Notes under the pieces: model-generated
The model's input: only the letters and a program-made list of their open reading frames with translations
Told to the model about the DNA's origin: nothing
The model's database searches: none
Assembly: GCA_017165825.1 (NCBI GenBank)
Contig: CM029384.1
Span: 17,297,067-17,361,066, forward strand
Source: Hepsetus odoe
Taxonomy: Eukaryota > Chordata > Actinopteri > Characiformes > Hepsetidae
Direction of reading: 5' to 3'
DNA length: 64,000 nt
Translations under genes and position numbers: made by a program
Part shown: positions 54,942 to 64,000 of the stretch, one piece after another
Layout: every line of letters starts with the position of its first letter
Position numbering within the stretch: position 1 is the stretch's first letter

Positions 54942-57900
54942 TTAAGCTCGTTGCAGTGCACAAAGCTCATGGGGAGAGGGATTTAGCGTGATCCCAACCA
55001 CTGCAGTGAGGTCCAGCTGCTCTTCAGTCATGCCTGGTGGAGGTGTGAAGCGGAGTATTGTGAAGAGGGGAGGAGGTAAAAAGAGAAAGAGCTCCATCCT
55101 GGCCAAACTCTCCCCCAAACACATCCTGCGTCCTGAAAGTAAATGGACGATTTTTAGATTCTACCCCTTAATAATGTTGGTGAATCCTTGACTTTAAATC
55201 TGACTAACCCAAAAGTCTCTATAATTTGTAAAGCTATTTTGGATCAATCAACTGCACTGAAGGGTTAAAAGTAGCTGTTCCTTTTTGAAAGTGTACCGCA
55301 AAAAAAAAAAAATGTAAAAAAAAAAAAAAAAATTAGATTAGCTTTTGTACTAACAGTAACCTGTAGCCTTTATTTAGAATTTATTCTGATTATTTATATT
55401 TAAATTTATTCATTATTAATAAATGAGGACTGATTTGATGAAACACATTTACCAGGCTCCACTTACCCCAGATATATCACGGTATGTTTAGAGACTAAAT
55501 TATGTTTCTTCAGTTTATCCCAGTTGTCTAAAGAGTCCTTAAGTACATTCGGCTCTTTATTAGGTGACTTGTCATTTAAGGCACTGCATGAATTATTCCT
55601 TGTGTTAGGATTAAAGTGACTAGGTTAAGAGCTTTATGGTAGTGTATTTTGAATTCATTTGTACTATATTGGGTGACTATTGCCTTCAATTGTTTGTTAC
55701 CTCAGCAGCTCTTGATGAGCTGGTGATTGACAAAGTAGAAGTGAGTAATGGTGTATTTTGATGTTTTGTAAACTATTAGTATAATATAACAAAGTTCTTT
55801 TGTTTCAACCATTAATGAGTGAAATAATAACCTTTCTATCTAAAGTAGTTATAAAGGTATTACGATTGAAATGGGATTTGTGTGTACTGTATTTAAAGTT
55901 CTAATTTATCACCTGCAGAGAAAGGCAAGAAAGCATCTCTCTTAACAAATCGTCCCTCCTGATCAAGAAAGTGTGCTGGGTTGAAGGTGTTGGGGCTCTC
56001 CCACTCATTCTCATCCATTAACACAGATGTCAAGAGAGGATACACAGTCGTGCCCTAAAAACAAGGGCCAAATTAGTCCCAATGAATGAAATATGAATTA
56101 GGTAACACAGCACGTTAGATAAAAGTGATGATAATCATGAACTGCTACTCAGATTATTACTTTCTTGATGAAGAAGCCATTAAAATGAACATCGCGGCTG
56201 GTGGCATGAGGGAGATTCATGGGCACAATGTTGGCCAATCTCTGAACTTCATGAATGACTGCATCTGTATAAGGCAGGTTCTTACGATCCTCCACCACTA
56301 CCTGATGATCACCAATCACTCTGTTAATCTCCTCCTGAACATGGTCTACAAATGGAAACATGAACAAACATGAGTCAACATGCAGCAAAACAAGAAGGTA
56401 ATCATTCACAAGCATGGTGATCTTACCCTGTATGTTTGGGTACTTGGCCATAAGCAAAAGCCCCCAGCGTATTGTTGTGCCAGTGGTGTCAGTTCCAGCA
56501 ACAAAAAGATTGGCCATTGTCATGAGGAGATTCTTTTCAGTGAAGCGAGAGTTTTTCTGACCTAATTGCTGAGAAAAATCACAACAGAACTCACATTTAA
56601 CCCGATTATAAATGGACCATAAACCAGCCACTAGAGATGCTCAAGCCAGTGTATTTCTTTGTGCCAGTCCCAAGCCCATATAAATGGGGAGGGTTACATC
56701 ATGAAGGGAATCAAAAACTTTTGCCAAATCAATATGCAGACAACGTAACAGAATTCCTTACCAAATTGGTCATGGTCCAGGTTAACAACAAGTGTGGAAG
56801 AGAGGCGAAGAAGAGAGTGCAGGCAGGTTGGAATGGGTGGAAAAGAGTGGCTGGAGTGATTTGTGACAGACGGGTACCAGCAGGAGTAAAAGGGAAGGTT
56901 TACAGGACAGTAGTGAGACCATCTATTGTTGTATGGATTGGCGATGGTGGCACTGACAAAAAGAGAGGAGACAGACCTGGAGGTGTCAGAGTTAAAGATG
57001 CAGGTGACCGGTTTGAAGGAGGAAGATACAGAGGACAGGAAGATTCCCATAATAGATTTCTTGAGAGTGAAAATTTGGAAATGCCTATAGGGTTTGATCT
57101 GAAGTTGGAGGTGGATGTTTGTTAGGGTAGCATAGTATGTGTTTTTCCTAAAGTAGAATGTGGACGAGGACGGTCTTGTGTGGGTGTTTTGGAGAGGAAG
57201 ATCTGGAGATTTTGTCCAAATGAAAGAGATAATGAAGAAGGAAAACTTATCACTTCAACATTACAATTCCAACTCATTAATGTACCGCTGGACAACATTT
57301 CATTCTTCAACAGGAAAAAAAAACCCCAAAAGAAAATAATTTAAAAAGTAAGGTAAGGTGAGTTAGTATCAGAAACTGCCCCATTATTGCCCTAAAACTC
57401 TAACAGAGCTGAAAGGTCTACTGATAGCTAGCTACAAGGGGTCCAGCAAATGTAATGTAAGCAGGCAACTATCTAAAACCCTGTTCACAACTGTGAATAC
57501 ACCCCTGACACACTGAAGATCTTCTCAGACCACATTTAGAGGAGGCCTGAGATTGAAATGTCCAAAGCCCTGTATACATGGACTACATCACTGCCAGAGG
57601 GTTATGTAATACTTTGCTCTTCATAAAAAAATTGAAAAGAAAATACTGTTAGCTTCTGTGTTTCAATGATTAAACAGTAAAACCATCATAACACTCAAAT
57701 TCACGCTAACCAATTCAGTGTACAAACTCTTCAATAGATATTTACCTCATCACTCTGTTTGCGGAGAAGAAAGGAGTCAACAAATCCCCTGCAATCGTCC
57801 GGATTCAGAGTCTCTTGTAGAGCGCTCACCAATTCACGATGCTGCTTTCTATTTTTCTCACCGTTTGACAAGAGTTTTCTTTTGCTCCACAAGAACGAGC

Positions 57901-60689
57901 CTATCCATGGAAATATGCTGTAGAACTTCAGGAAACACAGAGAATGGAGATGGAATAGAATGAAGGGTTGTCTGGGGAAAAGGAATGTTGCTGATGTTTT
58001 GATTAGTTTAATGCTTTGGAAAAATCCTTCCTTGCTGTGTGTGTTTTTTCTGCAAATAAATAGAGAAAATATTTACGCGAACAGAAGCTGATCCACCAAT
58101 TCTGACATTTTCATTTGCCCTGTTCAGCATTTCTTTAAACTGATGATCACTGTATTCAAATCTGCTTCCATACACAATGGATGAGATGATGTTGGAAACA
58201 GCATAGTTCACTGGCTGGGTTGTATCAAATGGTTTTCCTGAGAGAGATTTCAGAGCCAAGCCGACAAAGCCAAGATCATTAAAGCCCATGTGTAGATGCT
58301 GTAGGCGCAACTGTTTTTACCCCTCGTAAAGGAGATTTTAAATCCATCAAATATGTTTTTTTTAAAGTTTGTGGTATATATTGTAAGAGTATTCTTTTAG
58401 TTTTTTAAGCTAGATTTTTGAAGACCTTATCATATCAAGTACTCATCCATTTACATTACATTTACATTTACGGCATTTAGCAGACGCTCTTATCCAGAGC
58501 GACTTCCATGTCCTGACCTACGAGGACAGTCCCCTGGAGCAACTCAGGGTTAAGAGGGTCTTGCTCAGGGACCCAGTGGTGGTAGTGCCAGAGGTGGTTC
58601 AGGCCTGGGACCTCTTGAGCCATAGGTCCATAGGCAAGTATCCTACCACTAGACCACCATCACCACCCCAAATGCAGGTACAAATGCAGGAAAACAATTA
58701 CACTTTGACAGCGCTCAACTGGGCAGTCTATGCTTGGGGCTACGACACACTTGGTTTCAACTCAACTGTTAACTGCCAGTTTGCAAGCGTGTTTTCAAAG
58801 GGAAACTACCAATCTGTGCTGGAAATTGACCCTCCAAGAATGGAACTGGGCGCCCCTGGTTTATTTCATTTACACCCGGCAGACATCAGTGTCTACCATT
58901 TTATTCGAAATACAGCATCATTCAACTTGGGCAAGTGATGAAAAATAATGTGGGTCAGGCAAATGGCAAATACATCAGCTTAACTATCCTCTCACAAGCT
59001 CTTCCCTCCTGGTCAAGGGGAAAGAACAGGTTGACTCCTTTGTAAAAAAATAATCAGTTTCACTTTTAAAGAGGAACAAATAAGTTCTCCATCTCATGTG
59101 GACAAAAGGTTGTATAAAAACTTTCTAGATTAAGTATAATTTACAAAGGTTTATTTTCTTGATGATTGGACTGAGTTTAAATATCTTGTGTTTTTTTTTT
59201 AATCTAACTGTAAAATGTTCTTGATACTTGATAAAACTTGATACTTTATTACCTCCAAAGCTCCCAATCACTTCTTTAGGGTATTGTATTTCTTCAATGA
59301 TTTTCTCTTCACTCCTCTTTTTGCCCATTCCAAAGTCTCGAAGGTTGCTGAGAGCAAAGCGTCTCATCTCTTTCCAGTTTTCCCCATTAGAAAACAATAT
59401 GCCTAGATACAGACATAAATATTTTCATGAGCAATCCATCTACAGCTGATCGAATGATTGCCAGTTTTGCTACATTTTTCACACAAGATCATTAGGAATA
59501 GAAATTTTGGTAAAATATATAATTGGGCTGCACAATTCAGTGTCATGAAATCATTATTGGTCTCTGCAATCCTGATATCACAGAGGGCTTATATAATGAA
59601 AACAAACCTCTTGCAATCACTGCTCACAGGGAGTGTTCAGGTGACATTGATCTGTTTATCCCACAACACCATGTTTATGGTATGGTGACTTTAAGACTGA
59701 TAAATGCACTGGATCCCTTTAGAGGACCTAAGAACTTCAGCATGAATGTGTGGAGCTAAACTACTCATGGCCGAATACGGAGATATTTGTAAATGTGCTG
59801 ACTCATGACAATAAGTATTATTTGATAGGGACTGTATGAATGTACTGACATGTCAAACCATTGATATGTCAAACCACTTGATTTTCACCTTTAAATGTAC
59901 TAAAAGTCATCGGAATATGTAGTGGTTTAATTACACTGCTGATATTTTTTCCCTATTGTGCAGCCTCTATATATAACATTTTGTCTCTGTCCAAAAGTCC
60001 AAATTTTGTCAAAAAAAGTAGAGCTTAAACTTTTCTTATATTTTAGTGAAGGGAAGGGTAACAAGTTCTTTGAAACATTTCTAGTGGTCTGATCAACATG
60101 AAATGTAAAAAATAAATAAATAAAAATTGAATCATCATTACTACATAATGTTAAACAATATGATTTATGTCTATGATTCCTAACAACATGCAAGTAAAGG
60201 CAGTTAATGCAACTACAGGCAGTGAAAGTTCTTAAATTTGCATTTATTACCGTGTTCTTCAAAGTTCTTGAACATCCCTGTGATTTCTCTTTCCCCAAAC
60301 TCTTCAGCATAGTTCACAAGTGCTTGCTTGATGGTTTTGTATCCTGCTAAGACAACAACCTTCTTTGGCCCAAAATACACTTTGAACACGGATCCATGTG
60401 TCTTGGCAAGCTGTAGGACACAGTTTGAAATGAATTAGCAAATGCAACACGATTGTTTTCCTATAATATGTTATGTATGTATGTCTTACCTCACACAGTG
60501 ATTCGTGGGGTCTCTCAAGATCCAGTTGGTGCAGATTTCCCAAAAGAGGCAGCGGTTTTGGTCCTGGAGGTTCATTATCCTCTTCAGCAAAGTTTAGGCC
60601 AGAGAAATAAACAACCAGCAGCAGCACCACAGCACCAAGTAATATGCCTGTGCTGGTAACCTGAAGAGTAGCCCTTCCACTACAGCCAT
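54942..60689 (-). CDS. cyp2k-like: CYP2K cytochrome P450 gene E, all nine exons
   Basis: Exons: 1, 60,689-60,490; 2, 60,410-60,251; 3, 59,402-59,253; 4, 58,237-58,077; 5, 57,925-57,746; 6, 56,568-56,427; 7, 56,345-56,161; 8, 56,054-55,913; 9, 55,132-54,942. All splice sites are GT/AG and phases fit. About 503 residues, the CYP2 norm. It would be an ER-bound haem monooxygenase using electrons from P450 reductase: anchor STGILLGAVVLLLVVYF, hinge EPPGPKPLPLLGN, WKEMRRFAL (WxxxR), helix I FVAGTDTTGTTIRWG, helix K HEVQR, FNPAHFLD, haem loop FSAGRRMCLG. Substrate unknown. Oddities: exon 1 from the usual ATG (60,687-60,689) is one base short near 60,665 and shifts frame; an upstream ATG at 60,735 is in frame with the rest. 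Exon 9 reads FLPPPLFTIL where the left arm has FFTSLLQYF. May be functional, sequence-error affected, or newly dead. Confidence 0.88.
56637..57125 (+). mobile_element. Internally deleted RTE LINE in intron 5 of gene E
   Basis: Plus strand: leader with NQYADNVTEF-type frame, then CGREAKKRVQAGWNGWKRVA, VPAGVKGKVYRTVVRPS. One open frame of 162 codons spans the leader and the RT tail. Mirror of 34,796-35,255. Confidence 0.82.
58452..58668 (-). mobile_element. SINE type A in intron 3 of gene E
   Basis: tttacggcatttagcagacg to ctaccactagaccaccatca; mirror of 33,210-33,421. Confidence 0.88.
59403..60250. other. Intron 2 of CYP2K gene E
   Basis: 848 bases with no repeat that I recognise. The SINE type D in intron 2 of C and D is absent here. 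Open frames within it (for example 59,458-59,759) have no recognisable domain. Confidence 0.6.
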
Positions 60690-60739
60690 TATGGAATTTA
60701 AAACTCTCTGCAGCAAGTAGTAAGACAGGGGTCATTCAA

Positions 60740-61318
60740 GACTTTGCTTCAAGAGATGAAGGATATGGAGTCAAACATCATGTCATATTAAATAGAAAAT
60801 GTACTGTGTAAATGATTAAACTAAATTGTGCATCGTGCAAACTAGAGTTGTCTTCACTGAGCACATATAGGCAAAAAGTAGGTTAAAGGGAAAAACCCTC
60901 AAACGTCTGTTAAAATCATCTCAATCTAGGCGACTGCAAAATCAGCAGTGTCGTGCAACTTTTGAAGTTGTTAAAAAGATAACACTGTTTAACATACAAG
61001 CACACTTTTGATGTGTGCATCGGTAACCAGCTAAACACCGTAAATGTAACCTCTGTAACACTTAGCTGCAGTGACCCCATATCTTTGTCATTTTATTGGC
61101 CTAGGCTTAAAGTTTTGCTGTGAAGGTTAATCCAGCAAAACAAGGGATCATTCAACTCAGAGCTCAGCTCAACTCTGACCTAGTCTAGTGGGTGCTCCCC
61201 ATAATTCATTGGAAACTACTGCAAAAGTTGTAGCAATTGCTTGTTTTTTTACAGTTGTAATTAAATTCAAAATGACGTTTTTCGCTCCATCATTGCTTGG
61301 ATGTGTGTGTGTATATAT
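60740..61318. other. 5' flank of CYP2K gene E
   Basis: No gene or repeat recognised. It does not show the gaagcccctcc and TTAAA arrangement found before genes C and D, so the promoter of E is either different or lies elsewhere. Confidence 0.4.
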
Positions 61319-61835
61319 ACACAGTACTGTGCAAAAGTGTTAGGCAGGTGTGAAAAAATGCTGTAATCAAAGAATGCTTTCGCAAATAGAAATAATGATT
61401 GTTTATTTTTATCAATTTACAAAATGCAAAGTGAGCGAACAAAAGAAAAATTTAAATCAAGTCAATATTTGGTGTTACCACCTTTTTGCTAAACCAGCAT
61501 CAGTTCTTCTAGGTACACTTGCACAAAGTCAGGATTTTTGGCAGGATATAGTCAGTGTATGATCAGCAGTTTTGCAAACAGGTGCTGATGATCATCAATG
61601 TCACCTGGTTGAAACACCGTCATGTTGAACAACCTACCAGCCGAGTTCCTTCAAAAACTGTGTTGCAAGTGTGCCTGAAGGGCGATGCTGTTTTAAATTT
61701 TCAAAGGTAATCCTACCAAATATTGATTTGATTAATTCTCTTTGTTCATTCACTACATTTTGTCGTTGATGAATAAAATGATTAACACTTCCCATTCTGA
61801 AAGCATTCTTTTGTTTGTATTTTTACATCTGCTAA
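61319..61835 (+). mobile_element. MITE-like shrunken Tc1 element with both ends
   Basis: Left end cagtactgtgcaaaagtgtt and gctgtaatcaaagaatgct; right end in reverse (gattaacacttcccattctg, gcattcttttgtttg). Subterminal caatatttggtgttacc pairs with ggtaatcctaccaaatattg. About 0.5 kb, no transposase. Flanked by tatatatac on the left and a (TA)n run on the right. The likely full parent of the single-ended fragments at 16.0, 32.7, 39.4 and 52.4 kb. Confidence 0.8.
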
Positions 61836-61878
<43 letters not shown>

Positions 61879-61882
61879 TATG
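61836..61882. repeat. (TA)n microsatellite
   Basis: About 47 bases of TA with one G interruption, bordering the Tc1-derived element. Confidence 0.95.
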
Positions 61883-61944
61883 GAATGATTTGCTGTTGAA
61901 TATAAACCATATGCGTGTGAAAATATTTTCCATGCCTCCATATC

Positions 61945-64000
61945 CATTTTCTCAGCTTATCCCAGAGTCGGTCGCGGGGGCAGCAGCTCCAGCAGAGGAT
62001 GCCCGGGCTTCCCTCTCTCCGGCCACTTCTTCCAGCTCCTCGAGGCCCGGATCAGGCGTTCCCAGGCCAGCGAGACATAGTCTCCAGCGTCCTGGGTCTT
62101 CCCAGGTCTCTTTCGATTGGGAGCGTGCCGGAACACACCTCACCAGGGCGTCCAGGGCATCCCCTAGTGAATGCCGAGCCACCTCATCGGCTCCTCTCGA
62201 TGCGGAGGAGCAGCGGCTCACCCAGGCCCTCCCGGGATGGCTGAGCTTCTCACCCCCTATCTCTAAGGAGTCCAGACACCTGGGAGAAACTCATTTGGCA
62301 GCTTGTATTACGCGATCGTTCTTTGGTCACTACCTGGCATCATGGAGGTGAGGTAAGGCGTGGGTAGGCTGTAAATTGAGCTTTGCCTTCTGGCTCAGCT
62401 CTTCTTCACCATGACAGGACGATGCAGGCCGCATTACTGCAGAAGCTGCCCGATCCCAGCCTGTCGATCTCCACGCTCCATTTACCCTCACTGGTGACAG
62501 ATCCCAAGATAAACTCCTCCACATAGGGCAGGTCTCACCAATCCTGAGAGGGCGTTCCACCCTTTCCGACTGAGGACCATGACGCAGATTTAAGTGCCGA
62601 TTTCTCATCAGCCGCTTCACACTCGGCTGCGAACCGGTCAGAGAGTGCGAAGGTCACGGCATGATGAAGGCCAACAGGACCGCGTCGCTGCAAAAAACAG
62701 GAGCCAATCCTGGAAGCCCACCGGCGAGGACCCCTCAAGCGCCCTGGCGCTGCGCCTGAAATCCTGTTCATAAAAGTTATAGACAGGATCGGTGATAAGG
62801 CAACCTGGCGATCAACCCTCACCGGGAACAGGTCCGACTTACTGCCCGGCAATGGGACCAGCTCTGACACCCGGTTGCAGGGACGGACCAGCCCACTTAA
62901 CAAATCCGATACCCCATACTCGGAGTACCCAGAGCCCCGAGGAACCGCGGTCGAATGCCTTCTCCGGTCACAAAGCGCATAGTAAACTGGTTGCAGGCAA
63001 ACTCCCATGCACCCTCAGGTTTCTGCTAAGGGTGTAGAGCTGAATCCCACTGTTCCAGCGACCTGGGCCAGAAAACCACATTGCTCCTCCTGGATCTGAG
63101 GGATTCGACTATCCGGCGGACCACTCCTCCAGAGGACCTGAATAGACTTTCCCTGGGAGGCTGAGAAGTGATGATCCCTCTATAGTTGGAACACACCCTC
63201 CGGTCCCCTTTCTTAAAAAGGGGGACCACCACCCCGGTTTGCCAGTCCAGAGGCACCGTCCCGATGTCCATCTTTGCGTTATTTGCAGAGGCGTGTCAGC
63301 CATGACAGTCCTACAACATCCAGAGCATGAGGAACTCCTGGGCGGATCTCATCCACTCCTGGAGCCCTGCACCAAGACTTTTTGACCACCTTGGCAACCT
63401 CGACCCCAGAGATGGAAGAGTCCCACCTCGATGTCCCCAGGCTCTGCTTCCTCCTCGGAAGGCATGTTGGTGGAATTAAGGGAGGTCTTCGATACTCCCC
63501 CACCGACCCTGGCGTCCCAGTCGAGGTCAATAGCGCACCATCCCCTAACACACTCGTTGACCGTGCACTGCTTTCCCCTCACAGAGGCAGCCGGATGGTG
63601 GACCAGAATTTCAGAGACCCGTCTGGAAGTCCTTCTCCATGGCCTCTCAAACTCCTCCATGCCGAGTTTTGCCTCAGCAGCCACCAGGCCACCTTCCGGC
63701 AGCCTGTCGGTACCTATCAGCTGCCTCAGGCCCCACTGGTCAAAAAGAGCCCGGTGGGACTCAGCCTTCTTCAGCCCAGTATGGCATCCCACTACGCTGG
63801 TGTCCACCAGCAGGTTCTAGGGTTGCCACCGCCCGACGAGCACCCGACCACCTCCCGGCCACAACTCCGGTCAGCCGCCTTGACAATGGAGGTGCGGAAC
63901 AAGGTCCATTCAGACTCAATGTCCCCCACCTCCCCCACCTTGGTTAAAGCTTTGACGGAGGTGGGAGTTGAAGCTTGTCCTGACAGGGGACTCTGCCAGA
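61945..64000 (-). mobile_element. Rex3-type LINE, copy 2, heavily broken, runs off the window
   Basis: The minus strand from the window end to 61,945 parallels the copy at 17.0-19.1 kb: linker with EEFERPWRRTSRRVS; YRGIITSQPP; GSKSDLFPVRVDRQ (before motif B); RFAAECEAADEKSA; and the 3' end near 61,945-61,990. At least six frameshifts split it. Like the first copy it lacks visible endonuclease, although it may continue beyond 64,000. The tail reads gataagctgagaaaatgg. Confidence 0.85.

Larger units (their letters stand above)
49005..59034. repeat. Large inverted repeat, right arm (about 10 kb)
   Basis: Reverse complement of 32,835-42,849. Its inner end carries only about 20 bases of the Gypsy sequence before running into exon 7 of gene D, so the right inner junction is the unnatural one. 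Its outer end passes smoothly into intron 3 and exon 3 of gene E, so that side is natural. Confidence 0.93.

Noticed and set aside
58561..58938. 125-codon open frame on the plus strand
   Set aside because: It starts inside a reversed SINE and continues in intron 3 of gene E; the frame differs in the left arm. Chance frame.
61890..62351. 153-codon serine/proline-rich frame
   Set aside because: Antisense to the 3' end of the broken Rex3 copy; composition reflects the reverse-complement LINE codons.

Overview
The window is eukaryotic and almost certainly teleost fish DNA. Its genes have introns with GT/AG splice sites and a CYP2-family nine-exon layout, and the encoded proteins look like fish CYP2K cytochromes P450. 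Most of the rest is typical fish repeats: tRNA-derived SINEs, L2-type, RTE-type and Rex3-type LINEs, Tc1-like DNA transposons, a decayed Ty3/Gypsy element and (TA)n microsatellites. I cannot name the species.

Layout. 1-11.7 kb: a downstream flank with decayed Gypsy pol, an orphan CYP2K last exon (2.3-2.5 kb, minus), then stacked LINEs and SINEs. 11.7-30.5 kb: the same unit again, with Gypsy (13.3-15.3 kb), a last exon (15.7-15.9 kb), an 8.5-kb intron full of Tc1, Rex3, L2 and RTE copies, and exons 8 to 1 of a CYP2K pseudogene (24.4-29.9 kb, minus). 30.7-32.7 kb: a shortened third unit ending in an open last exon. 32.8-59.0 kb: a very large inverted repeat with two arms of about 10 kb around a 6.2-kb spacer. 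The left arm has CYP2K exons 4-9 (plus). The right arm has the same exons (minus), continuing outward into exons 3-1 of a nearly complete CYP2K gene (54.9-60.7 kb). The spacer holds another CYP2K gene in plus orientation (45.9-49.0 kb), cut off inside exon 7 at the arm junction. 61.3-64 kb: a shrunken Tc1 element and a second, broken Rex3 copy.

How the pieces fit. Read on the minus strand, the units look like a head-to-tail array of about five CYP2K units: E (60.7 kb), an orphan-exon relic, D, C and A. Copying of intergenic and intronic repeats along with the genes links the units: Gypsy downstream, a Tc1 in intron 4 of C and D, a SINE in intron 2 of C and D, and an L2/RTE pair in the last intron of A and C. 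The palindrome is best explained as a local inversion running from intron 3 of E to exon 7 of D, with one copy of E exons 4-9 plus the relic kept in the original orientation. The open exon 9 at 32.5 kb would then be the lost end of gene D. An assembly error joining two haplotypes would look similar and must be excluded.

Function. Only gene E carries a full exon set (membrane anchor, proline-rich hinge, AGTDTT of helix I, ExxR of helix K, FSAGRRMCLG haem loop). Even it has an apparent one-base loss in exon 1. All coordinates of repeats are by eye and may be off by tens of bases; family names come from recognised motifs, not from a database search.
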